A stretch of 64,000 nt of DNA from Neocallimastix lanati (nom. inval.). Its lineage: Eukaryota; Neocallimastigomycota; Neocallimastigomycetes; Neocallimastigales; Neocallimastigaceae. Each line of letters begins with the position of its first letter. Positions within the stretch are counted from its first letter, which is position 1. The stretch covers positions 149,691 through 213,690 of the forward strand of contig JACVTC010000200.1 of the NCBI GenBank assembly GCA_016946835.1, given 5' to 3'. The position numbers and the translations under genes were made by a program. The notes below the pieces were generated by a model. That model was given only the letters and a program-made list of their open reading frames with translations. It ran no database searches and had not been told where the DNA came from. Positions 20,870 to 31,077 of this stretch are shown here, in pieces.

Positions 20870-21960
20870 AAATGCACAATGTAGAATATAGCTTTTCGGT
20901 GATGATTATTGTATTTAAGAAAGATTTAAATAATTTCGTCAGGATTTGCTGATTACTTCCAATATACGAACACTTTAGGCATATTCATTTCTGTAGAGTA
21001 GGGAATGTTATTTTCCTTAGTGAAGATAATGTCTATAGGATTAAATTGAGAACTGGAATCCATAAGAATTTTTACTTTTGTAATGAAATTGGAAGCAGTG
21101 AGAGAGAATTCGAAAATTGGAAATTTAATGTTAGGTTAATCAGATATTCTTGGCCTTAAAGTGGGCTTAGAATCGAGATCGGTAATGTGGGAACTTCTAG
21201 TTGATGATTAATTTCTATTTCTCAATGGACAGTTCTCAAGGGAGTGCTCAGCGGAATCATAATAAAGGTAAAGGTTTTCTCTTCTTTCTTTATCCTTTTC
21301 TTCTTTTGTAAGTGCTCCTTATAATTTAGATTTGGGAAGCTTTTTATTAATACTAAATTTTTTTCTTATTGTTATTTAAGGATTTTTTCCCTCGGTTTTG
21401 TGAAGTAAAGGGATTTCTTTGGATAGATTAGCTGAAGTCAATTCTTGAGACAATTATTTGAATGGTATAGAGAAACTTAGGTCCACGAACCATTTCGAAA
21501 ATACTTGTGGCCTCTGGTTCAGTAAGCCAGCAAGAAATGAGTTCATCTTTGCAAATTTGTTCTATGAAGAGTTATTTACATACCTATTGAATTCTAATAC
21601 TTAGTTAGGTTAGTTATATCGCCCAACCATCTTTGTATAATATTTCTAAGTTTTTGATTAGCCGTAAAAGTGGCATCATTATTTCTGAAAGTAGATTTAA
21701 ATCTTCCAATAATTGATTCGTAATCATTAAGGTAAAGGTCTTTATTCTTTATTAAAGAGGCAGCCAAGTTCATTGCGGTTCCATATAATCAGGAGATGAC
21801 GAATACAACTCTATTTGTGTTCTTAGTGAAGCGATCTGGATAGAACATAAAAAAAGGGATTCATCTTTGTAAGAAATCCTTTTGAAGAAGAGGCGTAGTA
21901 GTGGAAATATCTTTAAAAATTATCAAGAGTGGCCAGAAAGAGTGGTTGAATTTACCAAAA
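20870..21960 (-). pseudogene. Decayed gypsy gag-protease fragment
   Basis: The - strand carries recognisable Ty3/gypsy gag sequence in broken frames. Around 21840-21620 it reads FTKNTNRVVFVIS, YGTAMNLAASLI and NDYESIIGRFKSTFRNND, the capsid pattern of short helices around G-T-A-x-x-L-A. Near 21250 a half zinc knuckle remains (AEHSLENCP, the H-x4-C part, first Cys pair lost). Near 21070 a protease-like ILMDSSSQFNPI stands where an active-site Asp motif belongs. Several stops are present, no pol follows and no LTRs are seen, so this is an old truncated copy, about 1.2 kb from tRNA-Ser. Confidence 0.65.
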
Positions 21961-22249
21961 AAAAAAATATCAGAAATAGTCAGAAAAGGTGATAGTATCT
22001 AAAATGAAGTTACTAGGAATTATTAGTAGAAATAATACAAAGATATTGAGCGCGTTTCCGATTGTTATTTTTATTGTAACGTTTTACTTAATATATTTGA
22101 TAATTTATTAAACAAAACAAGATTGACTCAATAAGTTTATACTTACAAAAAGCAAAAAGAAATATTTAATTTTATAACTAAATTTATTTATAATTATTTA
22201 TTAAAAATTTATTTATTGAAAATTTTATTTACAAAAAAAGTTTATATAA

Positions 22250-22468
22250 TAAAAATTTTATTTATTAAAAATTTTATTTATTAAAAATTTTATTTATTAA
22301 AAATTTTATTTATTAAAAATTTTATTTATTAAAAATTTTATTTATTAAAAATTTTATTTATTAAAAATTTTATTTATTAAAAATTTTATTTATTAAAAAT
22401 TTTATTTATTAAAAATTTTATTTATTAAAAATTTTATTTATTAAAAATTTTATTTATTAAAAATTTTA
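22250..22468. repeat. 17-bp minisatellite, left part
   Basis: About 13 near-perfect tandem copies of TTTATTTATTAAAAATT, interrupted by insertion of Copia-3 and resuming at 28500. Confidence 0.95.
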
Positions 22469-22737
22469 TGTGAAAAACAAATTTATAAATCTAAGACAAA
22501 CACTGTATTAATAAAAACAATATAACAAAGTATTTTATGTTATGAGTAATATTATAAAATGTTTATTAATAATTTTTATTATGAGGATATATATATTTTT
22601 CTAAGAGATATTTTTACATTAAATTTATTTCATATTTTATATCTTAGTTAACATTATTTAATTTAATTAAAGATTAATTATTGGTTGATATAAATTAATA
22701 ATATAAATAAATGTATGTAACGATTTCGTCTCTAACA
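22469..22737 (-). repeat. Copia-3 3' LTR
   Basis: 269 bp, TGTGAAAAAC to TCTAACA, same as 28231-28499 by eye; preceded on the - strand by the polypurine tract. Confidence 0.95.
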
Positions 22738-22746
22738 TTCCCCCAC
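22738..22746 (-). promoter_or_regulatory. Copia-3 polypurine tract
   Basis: GTGGGGGAA on the - strand immediately before the 3' LTR start TGTTAGAGACG. Confidence 0.8.
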
Positions 22747-22816
22747 AATTATAACCTATTTTTTAAGGTTATAATTGATTATTTTTTTATTTTAAAAAAC
22801 TTAAGTTAATAAATTT

Positions 22817-25378
22817 TTAAGTCCATTGCTGTGTTAATAATGAATTTCTAAATTTATCCATGGAAGATCCGTTTAGATATTTCGTAAAGCCATCTGCTAA
22901 ATTGTTTTGAGATTTTACATATTTCAATATTATTTTATTGCTCTTTACTAATTCTCTTACATAGTGCAATCTTATGTCCATATGCTTTGTTCTTGGATTA
23001 ATCGATTGGTTTTTTGCATTATAGATTGCAGCTTTATTGTCTATGTTGACTTCAATACCACTGATGTTGTATTTTAATTCCTTCAATAAATTTATGTACC
23101 ACATGCAATGTTTGCTACATTCGCTAAGACTATAATATTCGGCCTCAGCTGTGGAAGTCGATACACAATGCTGTAGTTTTGAACACCAACTAGTAGGTGA
23201 ATCTCCTATTGTAATTACAAATCCTGTAGTCGATCTTCTTGTTTTTGTGTCCCCAGCGTAGTCTGCATCTACGAAAGCTTTGACATTTGAGTTTCTTGAT
23301 ATGTTAATACCATATTTTATTGTTCCCTTTAAATATTTTAATATTCGTTTTAAATTTTCCCAATCTTCCAAGTTAGGTTCTTTTGATTTTTGTGCCGCTT
23401 TGGATACTGCATGTAATATATCGGGTCTAGTACAGATACCTAAGTATAATGAGCTTCCAACAGCGCTTCTATAAGTAGTTTCATTCATTTTCGTTTTTCT
23501 TAATTCTTCATTTTCAATTGGTGTTATATTACGAATAGGAGTAGCACTTGACAATCCATATTTGATAATTATATCGTTTATATATCTTTCTTGATTTAAG
23601 AAATAACCGTTTTTATGCTTTACAAATTTTATTCCTATTATGAAATTGACTTCACCGATTTCTTTTATTTTGAATTTATTTTTTATCATATTTTTGATTT
23701 GATCTACTTTTGCTTTGTTACCTGCAAGTAGTATATCGTCCACATAAACAGCTATGAGGCATGTAATCTTGTTATGTTTATCTGTTGTAAAGTATATACA
23801 TGGTTCACAAGTCAATCTTTTGAAGCCAATGTTTAGTAGATGCCCATTTAATTCATTGTTCCATTCCATTCCGCTTTGCTTTAAACCATATATGGCTTTC
23901 TTGAGTTTCCAGATGTATTTCTTGTGATCGGGATGTCCTTTTGGAGGCTCCATGTATATTTCTTCCTTTAGATGAGCGTTTAAATAAGCAGCATTAACAT
24001 CTATTTGTTCTATTTGGAAATTATTTCTTGCAGCTATATGTGTAAATATTCTTATCGAATCTAGTTTTAAGGTGGGTGCAAATGTATCTTTATAGTCTAT
24101 TCCATGTTGCTGTGTGAACCCTTTTGCTACAAGTCTTGTTTTTCTTTTGACTATGTCCCCTTTAGAATTTCTTTTGTATTTGAATATTAGTCTGGATTTG
24201 ATAATATTAGCTTCTTCTGGGATTTCATCTTTATTTACTTGTTCATAAACTTTTAGGTCTCTCAAGTTGCCAAATTCATTTTCAGCAGAGTTAAACCATT
24301 CTTCTTGATCTTCGAGGTTGTATATATCGTCATAGACTAAAGGTTCTCTTAAATTTTTATTTAATACTTGATTGTTACATATAAAAGTATTATTATTGTT
24401 AGGTGTTTGGTTTCCTTTAACTTTATTGTTTTGGTTGCTTATAATACTGTTGATATTCATATCGTTTGTTTCAGAATGAATGTTCGTATTTAAATGATTG
24501 TTGTTGTTTTTTGTTTGATTAGTGTTGATGTTATTATCATTGCTTTGAGTAGTATTAATAGTGTTATTTTGATTATTATTGATGTTGTTATTTTTGATAG
24601 TGCTTGTAACTTTGGGTTGATTTGTGCTATTAGTTGTATTTAGAGTAGAAGTGTTATTAGTATTTTGGTCTTTTCCTTGTTTATTGAAATGAACTGTGTT
24701 TTTGTTTATGCTGTTTTTTGGAATAAATATTGATGCTGGTTTTGCGTTAATAGGATTTTTTGTGTAAGAGTTATTGTAGTAATAAGAACTACTATTCCCC
24801 CAAATTTCATAATTGGGAATAAAATTTTGATGGTCAGTACAGCAATTAGTCGTATAAAAATCTCCAGGATTGGATTCAAAAAATTCAACACTACGTGAGA
24901 GTATTATTTTATTGTTAGATGTGTCTAAAATTTTATAAGCTCTGGGGTTATCTGAATAACCAAGAAAAATACCAGGAGAAGCATTATTTTGAAATTTTGT
25001 TCTAAAGGATTTTGGGATGTAGTAATAGACTTTACATCCAAATACTCTTATATTTGAATAATCTACTTTTGATTTGTTTAGCCGTTCATATGGGATGATG
25101 TTGTTGATTCCACGATGTGGTAGTCGATTATGTATATAATTAGAGGTGTGAACGGCGTCTTCCCAAAAGTGTTTACTCAGCTTAGCATCGTTAAGCATTA
25201 CTTTGGCAGATGAGATTAGAGTTCCATTGAATCGCTCAGCTCTTCCATTTTGCTGAGGATTGTGTGGAACAGTAAATTGTTGAATGATTTCGTAAGATTG
25301 ACAGAAGTCCTTGAAGTTATTATTGCGGAATTCCGTACCATTATCAGACCGTAAATATTTTATTCTAGTATTGTACAA
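22817..25378 (-). CDS. Copia-3 pol: integrase core, reverse transcriptase, RNase H
   Basis: 853 codons from an internal Met; the frame is open further upstream to the frameshift near 25481-25488. Integrase catalytic Asp and Glu appear in KYLRSDNGTEF and NPQQNGRAERFNGTLI, followed by the copia-type GCKVYYYIPKSFR and GIFLGYSDN. An Asn/Thr-rich linker (about residues 205-330) separates integrase from RT. RT shows SRLIFKYKRNSKG, RLVAKGFTQQHGID, IDVNAAYLNAHL, YGLKQSGMEWN and YVDDILLAG. RNase H has AFVDADYAGD, STAEAEYYSLSE, DNKAAIYNAKN and TKHMDIRLHYVRE. Integrase before RT defines copia. All catalytic residues I can locate are present. It continues the 25458-27269 ORF after a one-base homopolymer shift. 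Confidence 0.95.
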   Translation of the reverse strand: MYNTRIKYLRSDNGTEFRNNNFKDFCQSYEIIQQFTVPHNPQQNGRAERFNGTLISSAKVMLNDAKLSKHFWEDAVHTSNYIHNRLPHRGINNIIPYERLNKSKVDYSNIRVFGCKVYYYIPKSFRTKFQNNASPGIFLGYSDNPRAYKILDTSNNKIILSRSVEFFESNPGDFYTTNCCTDHQNFIPNYEIWGNSSSYYYNNSYTKNPINAKPASIFIPKNSINKNTVHFNKQGKDQNTNNTSTLNTTNSTNQPKVTSTIKNNNINNNQNNTINTTQSNDNNINTNQTKNNNNHLNTNIHSETNDMNINSIISNQNNKVKGNQTPNNNNTFICNNQVLNKNLREPLVYDDIYNLEDQEEWFNSAENEFGNLRDLKVYEQVNKDEIPEEANIIKSRLIFKYKRNSKGDIVKRKTRLVAKGFTQQHGIDYKDTFAPTLKLDSIRIFTHIAARNNFQIEQIDVNAAYLNAHLKEEIYMEPPKGHPDHKKYIWKLKKAIYGLKQSGMEWNNELNGHLLNIGFKRLTCEPCIYFTTDKHNKITCLIAVYVDDILLAGNKAKVDQIKNMIKNKFKIKEIGEVNFIIGIKFVKHKNGYFLNQERYINDIIIKYGLSSATPIRNITPIENEELRKTKMNETTYRSAVGSSLYLGICTRPDILHAVSKAAQKSKEPNLEDWENLKRILKYLKGTIKYGINISRNSNVKAFVDADYAGDTKTRRSTTGFVITIGDSPTSWCSKLQHCVSTSTAEAEYYSLSECSKHCMWYINLLKELKYNISGIEVNIDNKAAIYNAKNQSINPRTKHMDIRLHYVRELVKSNKIILKYVKSQNNLADGFTKYLNGSSMDKFRNSLLTQQWT

Positions 25379-25457
25379 ATTTTTTACGTTATTGAACCAT
25401 TTATAAAAAGCGGGAAATGTGTAATCTTTATCTTTTAGAAAAAGAACCCATCCGTAT

Positions 25458-27269
25458 CTAGAGTAATCGTCTAAAATAGTAAAAAAAATATTTGTTTCCG
25501 TGAATGGATTCAGGTAATGGACCTACCAAGTCCAAGTGTAGTAGTTCAAAGATATGCTTAGTTGTATTGATATTTTTTGAATAAGGTTTGTTTTTAATCT
25601 TGGATTGAGCACATAGAGGACATTTTAATTTGATATCTGTCTTAAGTAATTTGTTTTTAATTGATTTTATATCGAAGTGACTAAACCTTCTGTGCCATAA
25701 ATTTAATTTATCAGGAATCTTCATGTTAATATAGTTGATTTCATCATTTGTGTTTCTGGTATTATTGTCTTGTAGAAATATACGTTGGGTTGATAACCAA
25801 ATGTTGAATGTGTTATTTGCATTTGAAATAATATTGGCGATTTTGTTTTGGTATTTGTCATAGATCGTGACATATGATTTGTTGTGATTGGTGTTAAATA
25901 AAATTTTATAATTTTGTTTAATTAAGTTTCCAATTGATATTAAATTTTTATTGATTAATGGTGAGTAATAAACATCTTCGATTGTAAATTCGTATTCATT
26001 AATGTATCCTATGAAGGTGCCTACTTTATTAATGATAATCGATTGATTATTTGCAAAAAATATTTTTTCATTGCAATATTTAATATTTGTGAGTTTATCT
26101 AGTCTGTTGGTGATGTTGATTGAAGCTCCTGAATCTAAGGTCCAACAGATTAATTCTTTATTAATAGACTTTGTTGATTTATTTTTATTATCTATTAAGT
26201 CTATAGTATTTGATTCATTTGTGTTGTAATCTTGAGAAAAACACTCTGCATATATATCGTTATAGTTGTTTCTTTGAATGTTATCTATAACCTTTTTGTT
26301 TTTTATATTTGATTTATTATAATTGTTTTTTCTTTTAAAATTTGTATTGCTTCGTCTTCTTAATTGGTTTCTTTTTCTTTTAAAGCAATTGTAAAAGAAA
26401 TGCCCTCTTTTACCACAGTAGTTGCATTTTATATTTGGTCGTTTTGTATTTTTATTGATATTCTTGATGTATCGTTTTGATTTTTCTTGATTCTTTTTGT
26501 ATGTACTCTCAGCTGAAAAAATGTTTTTATTATTGTTTTCTTTAATGTAATTTGATTCTGTTAGATTGGATAACAAGATTTGTGGTATTACATTTTTTAC
26601 ATAATCGGTACATTTTTCCCAATCACTGTTGTATTGAAATACATTGATGAATCGAAGGTTTTCCGGTAGCGCCCTATTCAAAATACCGACTTTTGTGCTG
26701 GTGCTTAGATCTTCATCTATTTTTTCTAATTCTTCAATAGTGTTTTGAAGATCTGCCATAAATATATTTATATCTTGTTCTTCTTCGAACTTTAACTCGT
26801 TTAGTTTTTTCTTTAGTTCTAACTTTCTAGATTCCTTTGATTTAGTAAATGATTTCTCTAAGAGTTTCCAAACTTGATGAGCTGTTTTTCCATTTCCCTT
26901 TACTATTTCTTGAGTCTTTTCTCCTAAGGTGTTAAGTATCATCCACTTTGCTGTAATATCGTTGTTAATGTCATTTTCATTAATATTTTTAGCATATACT
27001 AATGTGTTGTCAAATTGGTCTTCCGTGTAGTTTAATATGTCCTCTTTGATGTCTTTCTTTCTTAATTTCTTAATTTTTTCTTTAGTGGCGTAAAGTACTA
27101 GATCATTTATGGTCAATAAATAAAGGATGTTTCCTTTCCATCTCGGATAATTTTCAGTTGTTAATTCAATTACTCTATTGAAATTCTCAGAGTAATTGAA
27201 ATTCACTATATTCCTTGGATTGTCAGTAGCTTCCACGTTGATTACTTGATTAATTCTTCTTGGTGTCAT
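25458..27269 (-). CDS. Copia-3 gag-protease-integrase N-terminus
   Basis: 603 codons from ATG at 27269 (MTPRRINQV). The N-terminal gag has a copia-type capsid region (LTTENYPRWKGNILYLL; WKLLEKSFTKSKESRKLELK; LNELKFEEEQDINIFMADL). A basic region follows with zinc knuckle CNYCGKRGHFFYNC (about residue 279). Retropepsin core is WTLDSGASINITN. Then come GAG-pre-integrase LWHRRFSHFDIKSIKNKL and CPLCAQSK, and the first integrase Asp in LLHLDLVGPLPES. The frame then runs off at an eight-A run (+ strand 25481-25488) and stops after FRRLL. The proper integrase frame continues one base over, so this is one polyprotein with a homopolymer frameshift. Confidence 0.94.
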   Translation of the reverse strand: MTPRRINQVINVEATDNPRNIVNFNYSENFNRVIELTTENYPRWKGNILYLLTINDLVLYATKEKIKKLRKKDIKEDILNYTEDQFDNTLVYAKNINENDINNDITAKWMILNTLGEKTQEIVKGNGKTAHQVWKLLEKSFTKSKESRKLELKKKLNELKFEEEQDINIFMADLQNTIEELEKIDEDLSTSTKVGILNRALPENLRFINVFQYNSDWEKCTDYVKNVIPQILLSNLTESNYIKENNNKNIFSAESTYKKNQEKSKRYIKNINKNTKRPNIKCNYCGKRGHFFYNCFKRKRNQLRRRSNTNFKRKNNYNKSNIKNKKVIDNIQRNNYNDIYAECFSQDYNTNESNTIDLIDNKNKSTKSINKELICWTLDSGASINITNRLDKLTNIKYCNEKIFFANNQSIIINKVGTFIGYINEYEFTIEDVYYSPLINKNLISIGNLIKQNYKILFNTNHNKSYVTIYDKYQNKIANIISNANNTFNIWLSTQRIFLQDNNTRNTNDEINYINMKIPDKLNLWHRRFSHFDIKSIKNKLLKTDIKLKCPLCAQSKIKNKPYSKNINTTKHIFELLHLDLVGPLPESIHGNKYFFYYFRRLL

Positions 27270-28199
27270 TTTATTCTTTATTAATAATTGAAGTAATATT
27301 AATATATCTTATATTTAATTTTTAATTTTGTTTTAAATTATTTAATATCAGAAGAGAATTTTGTGTTTTAGGATATTCTAATTTATATATATTATTTTTA
27401 TTATTTTATTAATTATATATTAAAATTATATATATTTATATTAAAAATAAATTTTGTTTATATTATATATGTCCTTTGATTCGTATATAAAAATAAAAAA
27501 TATAAACCATTTAAATTCATTGGGTACTATTAATAGTAACAAATTTTGTTTTGTATATATATATATTGTTGTGAATATTGAAATTACTATGTCTATAACT
27601 ATAAATGTATTTGATTGCTTTTATTCTATATTAATTTAATTTAAGTTTTATTTATTTTTAACCCCTAGTTTTAATGACATAAATTCCTATTATTTATTTC
27701 AATTATTTTCAACATAGTTAGTTGTCAATTATTTTTATTTAATAGTCAATTATTTACAACTTAACTAGTTGATATTTATTTTATTTTTATTTTTATTCAA
27801 CCTAGCTAGTTGACAATTATTTATATTTTAATATCAATTATTTACAACTTAGCTAGTTTGCATTTATTTTTTATTTTCAATAATTCTCAACTTAGATGAA
27901 CTAGTTGACTATTATTTTATTTTATTTTTTATTTTATTTATTTTATTATTTTTATTTATATAATTATGTATATATATTTATATTATTTTTTTTTTTTTTT
28001 TTTAAAAAAATCAAAAATAACTATGGCCTATTACAATATATTCTCACCTTTGTTTTGTAATATTTGTCTATTAATATTGGTTATTACTTTTTGTTTCTAT
28101 AATGAATATTATGAAAATAATAAAAATATAATTTTATTAGTTAGGATATTAATGATAAATTGATTTTATGTTTTATTTATTCCAACTTAGCTTTATTGA
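27270..28199 (-). other. Copia-3 5' leader with five spaced palindromic repeats
   Basis: Leader between primer site and gag, without a convincing ORF. CAAC..GTTG imperfect palindromes (for example CAACTTAACTAGTTG, CAACCTAGCTAGTTG) begin near 27709, 27757, 27798, 27845 and 27888, spaced 41-48 bp. Also contains a T17 run near 27988. Confidence 0.65.
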
Positions 28200-28230
28200 T
28201 AGCTCAACTGAAGAGTTGAGACTCTTAATC
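28200..28230 (-). promoter_or_regulatory. Copia-3 primer-binding site (half tRNA-Lys)
   Basis: The + strand contains GAGTTGAGACTCTTAATC right up to the LTR, preceded by AGCTCAACTGA. Together they follow the D-arm and anticodon arm of tRNA-Lys(CUU), stopping in the 3' half of the anticodon stem. The transcript would pair with a tRNA cut there. Confidence 0.75.
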
Positions 28231-28499
28231 TGTGAAAAACAAATTTATAAATCTAAGACAAACACTGTATTAATAAAAACAATATAACAAAGTATTTTAT
28301 GTTATGAGTAATATTATAAAATGTTTATTAATAATTTTTATTATGAGGATATATATATTTTTCTAAGAGATATTTTTACATTAAATTTATTTCATATTTT
28401 ATATCTTAGTTAACATTATTTAATTTAATTAAAGATTAATTATTGGTTGATATAAATTAATAATATAAATAAATGTATGTAACGATTTCGTCTCTAACA
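28231..28499 (-). repeat. Copia-3 5' LTR
   Basis: 269 bp, same as the 3' LTR by eye, abutting the primer site; target duplication TTTTA follows. Confidence 0.95.
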
Positions 28500-28626
28500 T
28501 TTTATTTATTAAAAATTTTATTTATTAAAAATTTTATTTATTAAAAATTTTATTTATTAAAAATTTTATTTATTAAAAATTTTATTTATTAAAAATTTTA
28601 TTTATTAAAAATTTTATTTATTAAAA
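28500..28626. repeat. 17-bp minisatellite, right part
   Basis: About 7.5 copies of the unit found at 22250-22468; the array was split by Copia-3. Confidence 0.95.
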
Positions 28627-30490
28627 AGATGAAAGAAAACATTTTTAAATCGAGAAATTCACATCTATTTATTTTTTTTCTGAATATATAATTAACATTT
28701 AACGTTAGTAACAATAAGTTGAATTGATTGAAGAAAATATATCTTTTAGAAAAAATTAATAATTATTTCTAAAATTAGAATTTATTTTCATTTGGATAAA
28801 TTATTAACAAAATAAAATTTATGAGATTCTATAATTTTTATGTAGAAAGAAAATTATAGAAAATATTAATAAATGTTTAAAATAATAATTTTGCAATATG
28901 TGCCGAAGTCGAAGTCGAATCAATGAAATATTGGTTAAAATCAATATAAGTAACCAGTAGACTATAATTCTTACTTCCCTTACTTATAAATTCATTACAT
29001 TATTATAATATATCTTGTCGCAAATATTAGTGGATTTGAAAATGGAATTCACCAATAAATCAATTGAAATTAAATTTCTTTATTGATAATTTCATTTAAA
29101 ATTCGACTTTTATTATAAAAATAAATACTAGGAATATTTGATATTTTGAAACAAAATGGTTTGGACTATTTTAATAACTATAAATCAATTTAATTAAACC
29201 CTTAAGAAACTGATATAAATAAATCGAAGAAAAATAACGATAACTCCACAAATAATGGAAATTTATCTTTAAAATTAATACTAAAATTATATTCATTAGA
29301 AAGCTTTGTTCGAGATCTACAATATAAATAAATATTAACTCATTTAAACCACTGAAACACGAGAAATTGGACTTTAAATAATTTTAAATTTATAAAAAAA
29401 TTTAATTATTGAAAAAGCCCTTAAATATTAAATTAATATTTTATAATTGATAAAATCTTTAACTTGATTATTATATTACTATTTATTATAAACAGAATTA
29501 ATAAATAAATTATACAGATTTAATAATTAATAATAATTTATAATATTTTAATAGTTTTATATAAATTATTATAATATTAGTAATTGTTTAATTAAATAAT
29601 TTCTAAAAGATTTTAAGGAATTCTTTATAATTCTAAAAGTTTCTAAAAAGACTTTTAATTAGATTTTAGATTATAAATTATTTTATTCTTAAATTATTTT
29701 ATTATTAAATCAATATTCAAATATACAATATATAATATGCAATATTTAATATACAATATACAATATACAATATACAATATACAATATACAATTTATAACA
29801 TAATTAATTATGACATATACTTTATTATATTTAATTAACTAATTAGTTTTAGTATTAAAAATTTTATTAAGATTATAAATCTTTATTTTATTAATAATCA
29901 TATAACTATTTTATTAAAAGATACTTATAAATATTACTTTATTATTATATTTTTATAGTTAATATAAATATATATATATTAAGATTAAAATGCACAAATT
30001 ATATTATTACTTATTATTTTAAAATTAGTATAAAAAGAAGTTGGAATTCTATTATATAATCTTTATAAGATTACTAACTAAGCAAAGTTAGCCGAATAAA
30101 TTATTAAATTAATTATAACAATGGTATTTATGTTTATTATTAATTTTTATAAAAATTTATTATTAAAATATTAAATATAAGATTTCGTTAAAATCTAATT
30201 TTTAATTTTTTGATTTCTTAATTAACTTATAAAAATTGAAGTATGATAATTATTTAATTTTAATTCCTTATTATAATTAATAAAAATCTTAATCGGACAA
30301 ATATAACTCAAACCTAAAACTCTTAATATATCTTTAAAATTGTTAACAAATTATTATAGAATTATCCAATTGAATTATAGAATAGGAAATTATACATAAA
30401 TAAAATTTTCATTATTTTTCATTTATATTTTATTATATATAATTAATTTTAATTTAATATAACACGATTTAAGATAAGTAAAGTTAAAAA
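28627..30490. other. AT-rich region, possibly including a decayed LTR of Copia-5
   Basis: No credible ORF. Holds a short ATACA-type tandem repeat near 29725-29795 (AATATACAATATACAATATA). The Copia-5 primer site at 30491 implies a 5' LTR ending just before it, but no clear TG..CA boundary or partner is visible. Confidence 0.4.
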
Positions 30491-30520
30491 ATTAAGAGTC
30501 TCATTCTACACGAGTGAGTT
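30491..30520 (+). promoter_or_regulatory. Copia-5 primer-binding site (half tRNA-Lys)
   Basis: The complement of this segment contains GTAGAATGAGACTCTTAAT preceded by CTCACTCGT, close to the D-arm and anticodon arm of tRNA-Lys(CUU). This is the closest D-arm match of the copies here. Confidence 0.65.
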
Positions 30521-30862
30521 ATTAATTAAATAACAAAGCCAACTCCCTTACTATAATATATAAAAATATAAAATATAAAAGAATATGCTGAATATTGTCA
30601 ACGCGTTAAAACAAAATATAATAAAAATTATATATAAATTTAAAATAAAAGGAGCAAATTTGATACATAACATTAATGAATAATGTTTTATAAACACGCA
30701 AAAATAATTTAATAAACTTTATATAACGAACTACTTATATCTACTACTAATCAAATAAAACGAATACATAAATAAAGAATAACATAAATAGACAAGACTA
30801 CTACTATAACTTCAGAAAATAAATATAAAATTTATTTATTAATTATTTAGTATTTGTTAACT

Positions 30863-30922
30863 AATTTTTGCTTATTCATAATTGATAGATACTTATCTAT
30901 CAATTATGAATAAGCAAAAATT
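30863..30922. repeat. 28-bp perfect inverted repeat (hairpin)
   Basis: Arms 30863-30890 and 30895-30922 are exact reverse complements (AATTTTTGCTTATTCATAAT at the outer end), with loop ACTT. It lies in the Copia-5 leader. Confidence 0.9.
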
Positions 30923-31077
30923 AAAATTGATATTTATATATAATATTATACATTGAATAAAATCGAAATTTAAAATATTTTCTGTTTGTAATACATACTC
31001 ATTGAAATAAATGAACGATTTCAATCTACTCCTGCCAATATTTTTTAGTAGCCTTTTTTTAGTCTTTTTTATTTATT

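Larger units (their letters stand above)
22469..28499 (-). mobile_element. Copia-3: nearly intact, young Ty1/copia retrotransposon
   Basis: 6031 bp. Two 269-bp LTRs (22469-22737, 28231-28499) appear identical by eye, TGTGAAAA...TCTAACA. The target duplication TTTTA lies at 22464-22468 and 28500-28504, inside a minisatellite. A tRNA-Lys-like primer site is at 28200-28230 and a purine tract GTGGGGGAA (- strand) at 22738-22746. The coding region is gag-protease-integrase-RT-RNase H, broken only once, in an A8/T8 run. Identical LTRs indicate recent insertion. Confidence 0.95.

Noticed and set aside
22250-22468. CRISPR-like array
   Set aside because: Units are contiguous 17-mers with no spacers, in eukaryotic DNA split by a retrotransposon; a minisatellite.
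25458-25490. Programmed frameshift in Copia-3
   Set aside because: It lies inside the integrase core, in a simple A8/T8 run without a downstream structure, where frameshifting would serve no purpose.
27454-28163. Small ORFs in the Copia-3 leader
   Set aside because: A/T-rich chance frames on the strand opposite the element, with no conserved pattern.
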